A stretch of 64,000 nucleotides of DNA from an uncultured Lysobacteraceae bacterium. GTDB taxonomy: Bacteria > Pseudomonadota > Gammaproteobacteria > Xanthomonadales > Xanthomonadaceae. Under the pieces are notes generated by a model. That model did not search any database. It was not told where the DNA came from and was given only the letters and a program-made list of their open reading frames with translations. Shown in pieces: positions 35,418-45,427 of the stretch (position 1 is its first letter; every line of letters begins with the position of its first letter). The position numbers were made by a program, and so were the translations under genes. Location: positions 52,265 through 116,264 of the forward strand of contig CADECF010000004.1 of NCBI GenBank assembly GCA_902825775.1, in the 5' to 3' direction.

Positions 35418-36371
35418 TTATCCTCGCGGGTGGTGCTTGGCATGCAGTTGTTTGAGCTGCTCGCGCGCGACCAGCGTGTAAATCTGCGTCGTCGACAAGG
35501 AGCTGTGGCCCAGCAGCATCTGCAGCGCGCGCAAATCCGCGCCGTGGTTGAGCAGATGGGTGGCGAAACTGTGGCGCAGGCCGTGCGGGCTGACCTTGGC
35601 CGGATCGATGCCGGCGGCCCCGGCATAACGCTTGACGATCAGCCAAAACTGCTGCCGCGACGGCGGCTCGCCGCCGCCGCTCACGAACAAGGTCGCCACA
35701 CTGCGCTTACCGGCCAATGCAGGCCGCGATTGCGCCAAGTAACGCTCCAGCCAGTGCTGCGCCTCCTCGCCCAGCGGCACTAACCGCTCCTTGCTGCCTT
35801 TACCCATCACTCGCAGCACGCCTTGACGCAGGTTGACCGCCGTCGCCGGCAAATGGACCAGCTCGCTCACCCGCAGACCGCAGGCGTACATCAACTCGAG
35901 CATGGCGCGGTCGCGCAAGCCCAACGGCGAATCCACGTCGGGCGCAGCCAGCAGCGCCTCGATCTGGCTTTCGGCCAACGCCTTGGGCAAGGAACGCGGC
36001 AGCTTGGGCGGATCGAGCAGCGCAGTGGGATCGTCGCCGCGGTCGCCGCGGCGCACGCGATGGGCGAAGAACGCGCGCAGCGACGACAGCAATCGCGCGT
36101 TGCTGCGCGACGAATAGCCGGCGCGCGCGCGCCAGGCCAGATATTCGAACAATGCGGCGCGATCGGCGCCGGCCAAGCCGCCGCCGCGACCCTCGCGCCA
36201 GCGCGAATAACCTTCCAGATCGCGGCGATAACTATCCAGCGAGCTACGCGCCAGGCCGCTTTCGGCCCAGGTCGCGTCGATGAACGCCTGGATCGCGGCA
36301 TCGTCGGCGTCGGGCACCGGCGGCAAAGCATTCACGGACTTGCGGCGATCGGCGGGCGTGCTGGCAACCAT
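35418..36371 (-). CDS. xerD: Site-specific tyrosine recombinase XerD
   Basis: Acts with XerC at dif to resolve chromosome dimers. 317 residues, slightly longer than usual owing to an N-terminal extension. N-terminal SAM-like core-binding domain (about 22-110), catalytic domain with all residues: Arg in [10 protein letters not shown] (about 165), Lys in [12 protein letters not shown], His/Arg in [12 protein letters not shown], His in [13 protein letters not shown] and Tyr in the same motif. XerD rather than XerC by overall likeness and by the [14 protein letters not shown] ending. Confidence 0.92.
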   Translation of the reverse strand: MVASTPADRRKSVNALPPVPDADDAAIQAFIDATWAESGLARSSLDSYRRDLEGYSRWREGRGGGLAGADRAALFEYLAWRARAGYSSRSNARLLSSLRAFFAHRVRRGDRGDDPTALLDPPKLPRSLPKALAESQIEALLAAPDVDSPLGLRDRAMLELMYACGLRVSELVHLPATAVNLRQGVLRVMGKGSKERLVPLGEEAQHWLERYLAQSRPALAGKRSVATLFVSGGGEPPSRQQFWLIVKRYAGAAGIDPAKVSPHGLRHSFATHLLNHGADLRALQMLLGHSSLSTTQIYTLVAREQLKQLHAKHHPRG

Positions 36372-36418
36372 ATCGCCAGCTTAGCGAGCGGCACTGCGCG
36401 CGGCTATGCTGATGCGCT

Positions 36419-36910
36419 ATGGAAGACACCGAAGCTACCGAAGAACTGCGCACGCCGGGATCGAATCCAGCGCGGGCCCTGATCCTGTGGCGCTTGTTCG
36501 CCCTGCTCTACGATCTGTGGCCGGTCCTAGCCTTGTGGATGCTGGTCGGCACCGCGTTCACCCTCGCCTACACCGCGGCCGGTCACGACGCGAGGCAGAA
36601 CATCGCGCCGTTCAGCCCGCTGCAGATCCTGTTGTGGGCGGTGTGCTGGCTGGTCACCGGCGTTTATGCGGTGCTGAGTTGGCGCAAGGGCGGGCAAACC
36701 TTGGGTATGCGGCCCTGGCGGCTGCGCGTGACCGATGCCGAAGGCGGCGCCGCCGGCACGCGCGCCTTGTGCCTGCGCTATGCCGTCGGCACGTTGTCGC
36801 TGTTGCTGGGCGGGCTGGGATTCTGGTGGGCATGGGTCGATCGCGCCCGACTGACCTGGCACGACCGCGCCAGCGACACGCGGATGGTGCGCGAGCCGAA
36901 AAAGCGCTGA
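36419..36910 (+). CDS. RDD family membrane protein
   Basis: 163 residues. Three or four membrane segments (about 23-52, 70-90, 118-140). RDD signature: LWRLFALLYDLWPVLALWML, and GGQTLGMRPWRLRVTDAEGG in the loop; ends WHDRASDTRMV as is typical. Function of the family is unclear (transport or small-molecule sensing suggested). Divergent from xerD; a REP-D pair follows. Confidence 0.85.
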   Translation: MEDTEATEELRTPGSNPARALILWRLFALLYDLWPVLALWMLVGTAFTLAYTAAGHDARQNIAPFSPLQILLWAVCWLVTGVYAVLSWRKGGQTLGMRPWRLRVTDAEGGAAGTRALCLRYAVGTLSLLLGGLGFWWAWVDRARLTWHDRASDTRMVREPKKR

Positions 36911-36917
36911 TTGCTCT

Positions 36918-36988
36918 TGTAGAGTCGAGCTTGCTCGACTGCTTTTCCTTGCCTGGAGCAAGAGCAGTCGAGCAAGCTCGACTCTACA
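36918..36988. repeat. REP-D head-to-head pair
   Basis: TGTAGAGTCGAGCTTGCTCG (from 36918) and its inverse (36963-36988), between the convergent RDD and lptG genes. Virtually identical to the pair at 5174-5247, although the spacers differ. Confidence 0.87.
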
Positions 36989-36994
36989 AAAGCA

Positions 36995-38098
36995 TTAGCC
37001 GGAGCGGCGGCGGAACAGATACGCCGAGATCGCCAGCATCAGCGCCGGCGGCAGCAGATACGCGACCCTGAAATCGAACTTGAACACGCCGGCCAGCTGC
37101 ACGAACTGTTCCTGCAGCATCCAGAACCCGAGCGCGAAAACGATGCCGATGAACAAGCGCTTGCCCAGGCCGCCGCTGCGCAAAGTGCCGAACGCGAACG
37201 GGATCGCCGCCAGGCACAGCGCCAGCACGTTCACCGGGTAGAACCAGCGCGCCCAGTAATGCCTTTCGAACTCGCTCGCGTCCAGACCGTTGCGCTTGCG
37301 GTAGTTGATGCTGTCGCTCAACGCAGCCGCGCTGAGGTAGCGCGGCCGAGCGACGCTGGCCGCCAATGCCGCATCGTCGAGTTGCGATTCCCACTTTTCC
37401 TGCGCGACTTTGGTGCGCACCACCGACTTGTCCTCGAAGCGCGTGCGGTTGACGTCGCGCAGCAGCCACCCGCCCGGACGGTGCTCGGCGACCGCGGCGT
37501 GCGCCAGCGATTCCAGTCGGCCCTGCTCGGAAAATTCGTACAGGCGCACGTCGCGCAGTTCCAGCCAGCGGTCGTCGCCGTCGCTCATCTCCTGCCCCGT
37601 CTGCGCATTGAGGAAGATGTCGCCTTCGCGCGCCCACAGGCCGGAGTATTCGGCCACGATCAGGTCCTTGGATTTGGCCGCGGCTTTCACGCCATCCGCG
37701 CGTCGCTGCGCCCACGGCGCCAGGGTTTCGCCGTTGACCACCATCAGCGCCGTCAGCAGCGCCAGCGACAGCGCCACCGCGATGCTCAGCCGCCGCCGCG
37801 ACAAGCCCAGCGCGCGCAGCGCGGTGAGTTCCGACGTCGCCGCCAGTTGGCCCAATCCCATCAACGAGCCGATCACGGCCGCCGTCGGGAACAGCGTGTA
37901 GGCGCGGCGAGGCAAGGTGTAACTGACCGTAGTGAGCGCGGTGAAGAAGTTGTAGTCGCCCTTGCCCAGATCGCTGATCTGCGGCACCAGACCGCCGATG
38001 ATGAAATCCAGGCCCAGCAGCACCATCCAGGTCAGCAGCACGGTGCCCAGCACGACGCGGCCGATATAGATGTCGTGCAGTTTCGGGAACGGACTCAT
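36995..38098 (-). CDS. lptG: LPS export permease LptG
   Basis: With LptF forms the transmembrane part of the LptB2FG transporter that pulls lipopolysaccharide out of the inner membrane. 367 residues, YjgP/YjgQ family, six membrane helices (three near residues 12-125, three near 270-365) with a periplasmic beta-jellyroll between. MSPFPKLHDIYIGRVVLGTVLL and TALRALGLSRRRLS (coupling helix) are typical. The ATG overlaps the lptF stop as ATGA. Confidence 0.93.
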   Translation of the reverse strand: MSPFPKLHDIYIGRVVLGTVLLTWMVLLGLDFIIGGLVPQISDLGKGDYNFFTALTTVSYTLPRRAYTLFPTAAVIGSLMGLGQLAATSELTALRALGLSRRRLSIAVALSLALLTALMVVNGETLAPWAQRRADGVKAAAKSKDLIVAEYSGLWAREGDIFLNAQTGQEMSDGDDRWLELRDVRLYEFSEQGRLESLAHAAVAEHRPGGWLLRDVNRTRFEDKSVVRTKVAQEKWESQLDDAALAASVARPRYLSAAALSDSINYRKRNGLDASEFERHYWARWFYPVNVLALCLAAIPFAFGTLRSGGLGKRLFIGIVFALGFWMLQEQFVQLAGVFKFDFRVAYLLPPALMLAISAYLFRRRSG

Positions 38099-39177
38099 TT
38101 CGCCCGCCCCAGCCGCCAGAAGCGGCCGTCGCGCATGTACAACCAGAGCGCCAGCGTCAATACCGGCAGCAGCAGCCACCACAATCCGAGGAACATCGGC
38201 ATGCTGCCGTCGGTCAGCGCCTGGGTGCCCAGCATCATCAGATTGACGCAAACGATGTAACCGAGGAAACCGATCGCGATCCGGCCATAACGCGCCTGCC
38301 GCGGCGAGCTGCGCGCCAGCGGCAGCGCCAGCAGCATCAGCGCCAGCGCCATCAGCGGCGGCGCGATGCGCCAATGGATCTGCGCCTGCGCGGCGCGGCG
38401 CGAATCGCCGAACAGGGCCGTGGTCGGCATCAGCTCCGGATCTTCGTCGTCGCGCACGTCTTCGCGGTCGGGCATGCGCAGCTCGTTGCTGGCGTAACGC
38501 ATCATGCGGTAGTCGAGGCCCGCGTCGAGCGGTCCTTCGACTTGGAAGCCGTCTTCCAGGCGCAGATAGCGATCGCGATCGCCCTGCAGCGACAGTCCGC
38601 CGTGCGCGGCGGTGGTCACGTCCAAACGATCGGCGTGCTGGCGGTAGACGAAGATGCGGCTGAAACGGGTGCCGTCGTTGGACATGCTGCCCAGATACAC
38701 CACCCCGCCTCCGCCCGGCAACTCGGTGAAGCGCCCGGGTTCCAGACCGACCAGCAGCAGGCTGCGGTTGGCTTCCTCGATCATCTTGTGCGAGAAACGG
38801 TCCGCCCACGGCCCCAGCCACAGCGAGCACAACGCGATCACGGTGATCACCGGCGCGGCGGCCATCAGCAAGGGTTTCAATAGCCGCTTGGGCCCGACTC
38901 CGATCGCCGCCAGCACCGGCATTTCCGAATCGCGGTACAGGCGGCCGATCGACAGCAACAGGCCCAGCATCAGCGCCAGCGGCAGGATCAGCGGCAGCCA
39001 CTTGATCACCTGCAGGCCCAATTGCGACAGCATCATCACCGCCGGCAGCTTGCCGCGGGCGATATCGCCCAGCACGTCGGCGAAGATGCCGCCCAGGCTG
39101 ACCATCATCAGCACCACCAGCGCCGCGAAGACGGACTGGGCGAACTCGCGGAACAGATATTGGTCCAGCTTGGGCAT
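38095..39177 (-). CDS. lptF: LPS export permease LptF
   Basis: Partner of LptG, 360 residues, same topology. MPKLDQYLFREFAQSVFAALVVLMMVS at the start; coupling helix VLAAIGVGPKRLLKPLL; C-terminal three helices after HWRIAPPLMALALMLLALPLARSSPRQARYG. First gene of the lptF-lptG operon, divergent from pepA with about 250 bp between. Confidence 0.93.
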   Translation of the reverse strand: MPKLDQYLFREFAQSVFAALVVLMMVSLGGIFADVLGDIARGKLPAVMMLSQLGLQVIKWLPLILPLALMLGLLLSIGRLYRDSEMPVLAAIGVGPKRLLKPLLMAAAPVITVIALCSLWLGPWADRFSHKMIEEANRSLLLVGLEPGRFTELPGGGGVVYLGSMSNDGTRFSRIFVYRQHADRLDVTTAAHGGLSLQGDRDRYLRLEDGFQVEGPLDAGLDYRMMRYASNELRMPDREDVRDDEDPELMPTTALFGDSRRAAQAQIHWRIAPPLMALALMLLALPLARSSPRQARYGRIAIGFLGYIVCVNLMMLGTQALTDGSMPMFLGLWWLLLPVLTLALWLYMRDGRFWRLGRAK

Positions 39178-39427
39178 CGATGCGCTTGGTCTGCGGTGGT
39201 GGGGACGGGCATCCGGCCGCTCACGCTGCTGGGCGGCCGGCCCTGCGCCGGGCTCGCTTCCGCCGAATCAAGCGTTTAGGCGCCAGATCCGGCGATGCAG
39301 CGGGTCCGTCGCGGCGTATCAGGAGCTCTCGCCCTGATAAACTTGAACGTTCGCTCGTCGGCAAATCCGCCGCTTAAGCCGCCGGAACGCCGAACGATTG
39401 TACGGAATCACTGACGGAATCTGTTTG

Positions 39428-40927
39428 ATGGCCCTCGAATTGGAACTGAACCACGATGCTCCCGCGACCGTGCAGACCGACTGCGTGGTGGTAGGCGCCT
39501 ACGCCGACAATACGCTCACAGCGGCCGCGCAGGCGCTCAATACGGCCAGCGGCGGCCGTCTGACCGCCTTGATCGAACGCGGCGACATCAACGGCAAGAC
39601 CGGCCGCACCGCTCTGTTGCACGACCTGCCCGGCGTCGCCGCGCCGCGCGTGCTGGTGATCGGCCTGGGCGAAGCCGCCAAATTCGGCGTGCCGCAGTAC
39701 CTGAAAGCGGTCGGCGACGCCGCGCGCGCGCTCAAGAGCGGCGCCGTGCGCAAGGCGGTATTCACCCTTTCCGAAGTGGCCGTCAAAGACCGCGATGCCG
39801 CCTGGAACATCCGCCAGGCCGCGATCGCCGCCAGTCACGCGATCTACCGCTACACCGCCACGCTCGGCGAAGCCAACAAAGCCAAGAAGGACGACGCCGG
39901 CCTGAAGACGCTGGCCATCAGCGGCGACGACAAGCAGGCGCTGGCGCAGGGCCAGGCCATCGCCGCCGGCGTCGCTTTCGCGCGCGAGCTCGGCAATTTG
40001 CCGCCGAACATCTGCAACCCGGCCTATCTGGCGCAGCAGGCGCAGGAATTCGCTTCGCGCTTCGACCAGGCCGAATGCGAGGTGCTCGAGCGCGAACAGA
40101 TGCAGCAGCTCGGCATGGGCTCGCTGCTGGCCGTGTCGCAAGGTTCGGCCAATCCGCCGAAATTGATCGTGCTGAAGTGGAACGGCGCTCCCGATAACGG
40201 CAGCGGCGATGCCAAGCCTTACGTGCTCGTCGGCAAGGGCATCACTTTCGACACCGGCGGCATCAACCTCAAGACCCAGGGCGGAATCGAGGAGATGAAG
40301 TACGACATGTGCGGCGCCGCGACCGTGATGGGCACCTTCGTGTCCGCGGTGGGCCTGCAATTGCCGATCAATCTGGTCGTCGTCGTGCCCGCCGTCGAAA
40401 ACATGCCCGACGGCAACAGCTATCGTCCCAGCGACGTGCTCACCAGCATGTCCGGCAAGACCATCGAAGTGGGCAACACCGACGCCGAAGGCCGCCTGAT
40501 CCTGTGCGACGCGCTGACCTATGCGCAGCGTTTCGAACCGCAGGCGCTGCTGGACGTCGCCACGCTCACCGGCGCCTGCGTGGTCGCGCTGGGCAAGTAC
40601 GCGGCCGGCCTGATGAGCAAACACGACGACCTGTCCGGCGAATTGCTGGCCGCCGGCGAGAACGTATTCGATCGCGCCTGGCGCCTGCCGCTGTGGGACG
40701 AATACCAGAGCCTGCTCGACTCGACCTTCGCCGACGTCTACAACATCGGCGGCCGCTGGGCCGGCGCGATCACCGCCGGCTGCTTCCTGGCGCGCTTCAC
40801 CGAAGGCCAGCGCTGGGCGCATCTGGACATCGCCGGCGTCGCCAACGACGACGGCAAGCGCGGCATGGCCACGGGTCGTCCGGTGGGTTTGCTGAGCCAG
40901 TGGCTGCTGGATCAAGCCGGGAATTGA
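39428..40927 (+). CDS. pepA: Leucyl aminopeptidase (PepA, M17)
   Basis: Dinuclear-metal aminopeptidase; in E. coli also an accessory DNA-binding factor for Xer recombination at plasmid sites. 499 residues. Catalytic region: [31 protein letters not shown] (Lys and Asp ligands, about 270-300) and the family signature [10 protein letters not shown] (about 351). I start at ATG 39428 (MALELELNH); ten codons upstream are open but not conserved. An extended -10 like TGATAAACT lies near 39335-39343. Confidence 0.95.
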   Translation: MALELELNHDAPATVQTDCVVVGAYADNTLTAAAQALNTASGGRLTALIERGDINGKTGRTALLHDLPGVAAPRVLVIGLGEAAKFGVPQYLKAVGDAARALKSGAVRKAVFTLSEVAVKDRDAAWNIRQAAIAASHAIYRYTATLGEANKAKKDDAGLKTLAISGDDKQALAQGQAIAAGVAFARELGNLPPNICNPAYLAQQAQEFASRFDQAECEVLEREQMQQLGMGSLLAVSQGSANPPKLIVLKWNGAPDNGSGDAKPYVLVGKGITFDTGGINLKTQGGIEEMKYDMCGAATVMGTFVSAVGLQLPINLVVVVPAVENMPDGNSYRPSDVLTSMSGKTIEVGNTDAEGRLILCDALTYAQRFEPQALLDVATLTGACVVALGKYAAGLMSKHDDLSGELLAAGENVFDRAWRLPLWDEYQSLLDSTFADVYNIGGRWAGAITAGCFLARFTEGQRWAHLDIAGVANDDGKRGMATGRPVGLLSQWLLDQAGN

Positions 40928-40930
40928 GCA

Positions 40931-41035
40931 TCGGGAATCGAGAATGGTGAACAGCAACAGCTTCGGTCTTCATCGGTTTTAGCCTTGCGCATCGCTCTTC
41001 ATCGATTCCCCATTCCCTAATCCCGATTCCCGCCC
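40931..41035. repeat. REP-J: GGGAATCG / CGATTCCC type inverted repeat
   Basis: GGGAATCGAGAATGGTGA at about 40935 faces GATTCCCCATTCCCTAATCC then CGATTCCCG ending just before holC. The inverse GGGATTAGGGAATGGGG-type sequence reappears at the start of the lipoprotein gene at 53937. Confidence 0.65.
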
Positions 41036-41461
41036 ATGCCCCGCGCCGACTTCTACCTGATCGCCAAAGACCGCTTCAAGGCCGAGCCCTTGCGTCTGGT
41101 CTGCGAGCTGGTGCGCAAGGCTTACGACGCGAATCTGTGGACGCTGGTGCTCGCACGCGATGCGGCGCAGGCGGAAGAACTCGACGAACTGCTGTGGGCA
41201 TTCGACGACGATGCCTATATCCCGCACCAGGTCGCCGGCACCGACGACGAAGATGAGCTGACGCCGGTGCTGATCGCCGCGCCCGATACCGATGCGCCTT
41301 TACGGCCGCTGGTGATCAATCTGCGCGATGGCGCGGTGGACGGCAGTTTCGAGCGTGTGCTGGAAGTGGTGCCTGCGGACGAATCGGCGCGCGGGCCGCT
41401 GCGCGAGCGCTGGACGCAGTACAAGGCGCGCGGGTTGGAAGTGAACAAGCACGATATGTAA
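41036..41461 (+). CDS. holC: DNA polymerase III chi subunit
   Basis: Chi links the clamp-loader psi subunit to single-strand-binding protein. 141 residues. N-terminal RADFYLIAKDRF, then LRLVCELVRKAYDANLWTLVLARDAAQAEELDELLWAFDDDAYIPH, the chi fold signature (W and D-x-F/Y...P-H), and PVLI....RPLVINLRDGAV. Lies between pepA and valS as in many gammaproteobacteria, which supports the call strongly. Confidence 0.94.
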   Translation: MPRADFYLIAKDRFKAEPLRLVCELVRKAYDANLWTLVLARDAAQAEELDELLWAFDDDAYIPHQVAGTDDEDELTPVLIAAPDTDAPLRPLVINLRDGAVDGSFERVLEVVPADESARGPLRERWTQYKARGLEVNKHDM

Positions 41462-41464
41462 CTC

Positions 41465-41670
41465 CCCGTCATCCCAGCGAAAGCTGGGACCCATTTTGCT
41501 TTTGCTCTGAAATTCGAAATCAAGATCAAGATGGGTCCCAGCTTTCGCTGGGATGACGGGAACAAAGTCACTGGATGACCAACCTGCAGTTGTTGAAAAC
41601 CCCGCCTTCGCGGGAATGACGGCTAAATTCAAAGGCACTGGATCCTGGCTTTCGCCGGGATGACGGACGA
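41465..41670. repeat. REP-C pair followed by single REP-B/C arms
   Basis: Arms CCCGTCATCCCAGCGAAAGC (41465-41494) and inverse (41530-41560) with a spacer resembling that of the other REP-C pairs; then lone arms CCCCGCCTTCGCGGGAATGA (about 41601-41622) and GGCTTTCGCCGGGATGACGG (about 41647-41666). The last supplies an in-frame ATG before valS that is not its start. Confidence 0.82.
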
Positions 41671-41683
41671 AAGAAACGACACG

Positions 41684-44600
41684 ATGACCACCCTCAGCTC
41701 CGGCTACGAGCCCAAAACCTTCGAAACCCGCCTCTACGCCGAGTGGGAAAGCAGCGGCGTATTCCAGCCGCAGGGCGACGGTCCCACGTACGCCATCCTG
41801 CTGCCGCCGCCGAACGTGACCGGCACGCTGCACATGGGCCACGCCTTCCAGCACACGCTGCAGGACGCGCTGATCCGCTATCACCGCATGCGCGGCTATC
41901 GCACGTTGTGGCAGATGGGCACCGACCACGCCGGCATCGCCACCGAGATGGTCGTCGCCCGCAACCTGAGCCGCGAAGGCCTCACCCGCGACGATCTGGG
42001 CCGCGACAAATTCATCGAAAAAGTGTGGGAATGGAAGGGCGAATCCGGCGACACGATCGAACGCCAGATGCGCCGCCTGGGTACGTCCGGGGACTGGACG
42101 CGCAGCGTGTTCACGATGGATCCGATGGCGGCCGACGCGGTGACCGAGGCCTTCGTGCGCCTGCACCAACAAGGCCTGATCTATCGCGGCAAGCGCCTGG
42201 TGAACTGGGATCCGGTACTGAAAACCGCGATCTCCGATCTGGAAGTCGAGAACCGCGAAGTGCCCGGGCACATGTGGCATTTCAAATACCCGCTGGCGGG
42301 CGGCGAAACCTACGAATACATCGAGCGCGACGCCGACGGCAACGTGACTTTGCGCGAAACGCGCGATTACATTTCGATCGCGACCACGCGCCCGGAAACC
42401 ATGCTGGGCGATGGCGCGGTGGCGGTGCATCCTTCGGATGCGCGTTACGCGCCGATCGTCGGCAAGCTGTGCGAAATCCCGGTCGGCCCGAAACAGCACC
42501 GGCGCCTGATCCCGATCATCGTCGACGACTATCCCGATCCGGACTTCGGTTCGGGCGCGGTAAAGATCACCGGCGCGCACGATTTCAACGATTACCAGGT
42601 GGCGAAGCGCCACGGCATTCCGCTGTATGCGCTGATGGATGAGCAGGCGCGAATGCGTACGGACGGCCTGTCGTACACCGACAGCGCCGCCATCGCCGGC
42701 CGCGCGGCGCGCGGCGAAGACATCGGCGACGCATCTGCCGTGAATCTGGTGCCGGACGAACTGCGCGGCCTCGACCGCTACGAAGCCCGCGCCCGCGTGG
42801 TCGCCGAGATCACCGCCGAAGGCCTGGCCGTGACCGACGGCGAAGGCGCGCCGCTGGTCGACTCCAAACCCATCATGCAGCCGTTCGGCGACCGCAGCGG
42901 TCAGGTGATCGAACCGTTCCTCACCGACCAGTGGTTCGTGAAGATGGACGATCTGGCGAAGCGCGGGCTCGAATTGGTCGAGGGTACCGACCAAAAGCCG
43001 GGTCGGATCAAATTCGTTCCGCCGAATTGGATCAACACCTATCGCCACTGGCTGGAGAACATCCAGGATTGGACCATCAGCCGGCAGTTGTGGTGGGGTC
43101 ATCGCATTCCGGCATGGTTCGACGAGGCGGGCAACGTTTATGTCGCTCGCAACGAGGAGGAAGCCGTCGCGCAGGCGTCCAAAAAGAACGGCGGGTCAGG
43201 ACCCGCCCTACGGCAGGACGGCGATGTGTTGGAGACGTGGTTCTCATCGGCGATGTTCCCGTTCTCGACCATGGGCTGGCCCGACGCGGCGGCGATGCGC
43301 GAACGCGGTTTCGAAGATTTCCTGCCGACCAGCGTGCTCGTCACCGGCTTCGACATCATCTTCTTCTGGGTCGCGCGCATGATCATGATGACCGACGCGC
43401 TGACCGGGCGGATCCCGTTCAAGGACGTCTACATCACCGGCCTGGTGCGCGACAAGGATGGACAGAAAATGTCCAAGTCCAAAGGCAACATCCTCGACCC
43501 GCTGGACATCATCGACGGCATCACGCTCGAAGAACTGCTGAGCAAGCGCACCACCGGCCTGATGCAGCCGAAGATGGCCGAGAAGATCGAGAAGGCCACC
43601 CGCAAGGAATTCCCGAACGGCATCGCCGCCCACGGCGCCGATGCGCTGCGCTTCACCATGGCCGCGCTGGCCGGCCCCGGCCGCGACATCAAGTTCGATC
43701 TGGGCCGCGCCGAGGGCTACAAGAATTTCTGCAACAAGCTGTGGAATGCGAGCCGGTTCGTGCTGATGAATACCGACGGCTTCGTTGTTCCTTCCCCCGC
43801 CGGGGGAAGGTGGCGCGAAGCGACGGATGGGGGTACGGAGCACCTTGAGCTTCGCGCTCGCGCCGAACCCTCATCCGGTCCTTCGGACCACCTTCTCCCG
43901 ACGGGAGAAGGAAACCGCCAGCAACCGCAGACCGACGCCGAACGCTGGATCCTGTCGCGCTTGGCGAAAGTATCCGCCGAGGCGCAGGTGCATTTCGCCA
44001 ACTACCGCTTCGACCTGCTCGCGCAGGCTTTGTACGAATTCGCGTGGAACGAATTCTGCGACTGGTTCGTGGAATTGGCCAAACCCGCTTTGCAGGGCGA
44101 GGACAAGGCCGCTGCCGACAGCACGCGCCACACCTTGCTCCACGTGCTGGAAGCGCTGCTGCGCCTGCTGCATCCGCTGATCCCGTTCGTCACCGAGGAA
44201 TTGTGGCGGCAGGTCGCGCCGAAACTGGGTATCGACGACGCCACGATTTCGCTGCGCCCGTATCCGCAGACCGGCGAGTTCGGCGCGCAGGATTTCGCGC
44301 GGGCCGAAGACGATATCGAATGGCTCAAGCAGATGGTCTCCGCGCTGCGCCGCATCCGCAGCGAGCTCGGCGTGTCGCCCACCCGGACCGTCAATCTGCT
44401 GGTGCGGGACGGATCGTCGAACGATGCCGTGCGCCTCGAGCGTTTTTCTTCGCAGCTGAAATTCCTCAACCGGCTGGAAGGCATCGAAACGATCGCAGGC
44501 GATCCGCCGCCGGCCGCTCCCGCGCTCGTCGGCGACCTGAAATTGTTCGTGCCGCTGGAAGGCCTGGTCGATCTCGACGCCGAGCGCACGCGCCTGGACA

Positions 44601-44767
44601 AGGAAATCAAGCGCGTCGGCGGGGAGAAGGCCAAGTCGGAAAACAAGCTGGCCAGCGAAACCTTCGTGAGCAACGCGCCGGCCGCGGTGGTGGAGCAGGA
44701 ACGCCAGCGCCTGACCGATTGGACCGCGCAGCTCGAAGCCCTCACCGCGCAGCGCGCGCGCCTCTGA
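41684..44767 (+). CDS. valS: Valyl-tRNA synthetase with repeat-derived inserts
   Basis: Charges tRNA-Val and edits misacylated threonine. 1027 residues, against 951 in E. coli. Class I signature: [20 protein letters not shown] (HIGH-type, about 48) and QKMSKSKGN (about 595); editing domain around [11 protein letters not shown]-terminal coiled coil after [20 protein letters not shown]. Part of the extra length is two repeat-derived stretches: about residues 500-511 and about 701-745, the latter in the loop between the catalytic domain and the anticodon domain. I start at ATG 41684; the ATG at 41660 belongs to a repeat. Confidence 0.96.
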   Translation: MTTLSSGYEPKTFETRLYAEWESSGVFQPQGDGPTYAILLPPPNVTGTLHMGHAFQHTLQDALIRYHRMRGYRTLWQMGTDHAGIATEMVVARNLSREGLTRDDLGRDKFIEKVWEWKGESGDTIERQMRRLGTSGDWTRSVFTMDPMAADAVTEAFVRLHQQGLIYRGKRLVNWDPVLKTAISDLEVENREVPGHMWHFKYPLAGGETYEYIERDADGNVTLRETRDYISIATTRPETMLGDGAVAVHPSDARYAPIVGKLCEIPVGPKQHRRLIPIIVDDYPDPDFGSGAVKITGAHDFNDYQVAKRHGIPLYALMDEQARMRTDGLSYTDSAAIAGRAARGEDIGDASAVNLVPDELRGLDRYEARARVVAEITAEGLAVTDGEGAPLVDSKPIMQPFGDRSGQVIEPFLTDQWFVKMDDLAKRGLELVEGTDQKPGRIKFVPPNWINTYRHWLENIQDWTISRQLWWGHRIPAWFDEAGNVYVARNEEEAVAQASKKNGGSGPALRQDGDVLETWFSSAMFPFSTMGWPDAAAMRERGFEDFLPTSVLVTGFDIIFFWVARMIMMTDALTGRIPFKDVYITGLVRDKDGQKMSKSKGNILDPLDIIDGITLEELLSKRTTGLMQPKMAEKIEKATRKEFPNGIAAHGADALRFTMAALAGPGRDIKFDLGRAEGYKNFCNKLWNASRFVLMNTDGFVVPSPAGGRWREATDGGTEHLELRARAEPSSGPSDHLLPTGEGNRQQPQTDAERWILSRLAKVSAEAQVHFANYRFDLLAQALYEFAWNEFCDWFVELAKPALQGEDKAAADSTRHTLLHVLEALLRLLHPLIPFVTEELWRQVAPKLGIDDATISLRPYPQTGEFGAQDFARAEDDIEWLKQMVSALRRIRSELGVSPTRTVNLLVRDGSSNDAVRLERFSSQLKFLNRLEGIETIAGDPPPAAPALVGDLKLFVPLEGLVDLDAERTRLDKEIKRVGGEKAKSENKLASETFVSNAPAAVVEQERQRLTDWTAQLEALTAQRARL
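43183..43215. repeat. In-frame REP-G fragment in valS
   Basis: GGCGGGTcaggACCCGCC followed by CTACGG: a 7-bp hairpin plus the CCCTAC tail, matching the inverse of REP-G at 21786 (GTAGGGTGGG...). It sits where ValS proteins vary, just before [15 protein letters not shown]. Confidence 0.6.
43786..43920. repeat. In-frame palindromic repeat pair in valS
   Basis: Two inverse copies of a roughly 46-nt unit: left CCTTCCCCCGCCGGGGGAAG-GTGG..., right ...CCACCTTCTCCCGACGGGAG-AAGG, with about 33 nt between. Total 135 nt keeps the frame and encodes a Ser/Pro/Gly/Arg/Glu-rich loop. The right unit is shared with the purL insert. Confidence 0.88.
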
Positions 44768-44813
44768 TCCGCGATCGTTATGGGAGCCGCATTAATCGCG
44801 GATCCCCTTTTAC

Positions 44814-44929
44814 TGTCATCCCGAGCGAAGCGAGGGATCTGCTTCACGCAAGCCGCCGCGATAGCAGATCCCTCGCTTCGCGAGGGATGACAAAAGCACC
44901 AAGAGCTCGCGGCTGAAGCCGCCCCCACA
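44814..44929. repeat. REP-H pair plus single REP-A arm
   Basis: TGTCATCCCGAGCGAAGCGA (from 44814) with inverse at 44865-44892, followed by a REP-A arm at 44902-44929. Located between convergent valS and rimI. Confidence 0.85.
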
Positions 44930-44938
44930 AAAGCTCGA

Positions 44939-45427
44939 CTATTGATCGGCGAATAACTCCATGGCCATCACCAACGCATCCTCGCGCCCGTCCTTGGCCG
45001 GGTAGTAGCGCGGCCGGCGGCCGATCTCGTTGAAGCCTTCATCGTGGTACAGCGCGATCGCGTGCGGATTCGACGGCCGCACTTCCAGGAACATGCGCCG
45101 CACGCCGCGCCCGCGCGCGATCTGCAGCAGCGAGCGCAACAGCCGGCGGCCGTGGCCGCGGCCCTGCGCTTCGGGTGCGGTGCAGATGTTGAGGATGTGC
45201 GCCTCGTCGGCGGCGATGCTGAGTACGCCGTAACCGATGATCTTTTCGCGCTCGATCAGCACCCAGGCCGGATAGTCGGCGCGCAGGCAGTCGCGCAGGA
45301 TACCGCGCGTCCATGGGAACGGGTACGCGCGTTGCTCGATCGCGATCACCGCATCCAGATCATCCTCGCGCATCGGCCGCAGTGCGGCGTTAGCGCCGGA
45401 GTCGGCATCGACGGCGACCGCACTCAT
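44939..45427 (-). CDS. rimI: Ribosomal protein S18 alanine N-acetyltransferase
   Basis: GNAT acetyltransferase acting on the N-terminal alanine of S18. 162 residues with an unusual 15-residue N-terminal lead. RPMREDDLDAVIAIEQRAYPFPWTRGILRDCL is typical RimI; acetyl-CoA loop APEAQGRGHGRRLL (about 89-102); FLEVRPSNPHAIALYHDEGFNEIGRRPRYY in the C-terminal half. The ATG overlaps the stop of the next upstream gene as ATGA, as rimI does with holD in E. coli-type operons. Confidence 0.93.
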   Translation of the reverse strand: MSAVAVDADSGANAALRPMREDDLDAVIAIEQRAYPFPWTRGILRDCLRADYPAWVLIEREKIIGYGVLSIAADEAHILNICTAPEAQGRGHGRRLLRSLLQIARGRGVRRMFLEVRPSNPHAIALYHDEGFNEIGRRPRYYPAKDGREDALVMAMELFADQ

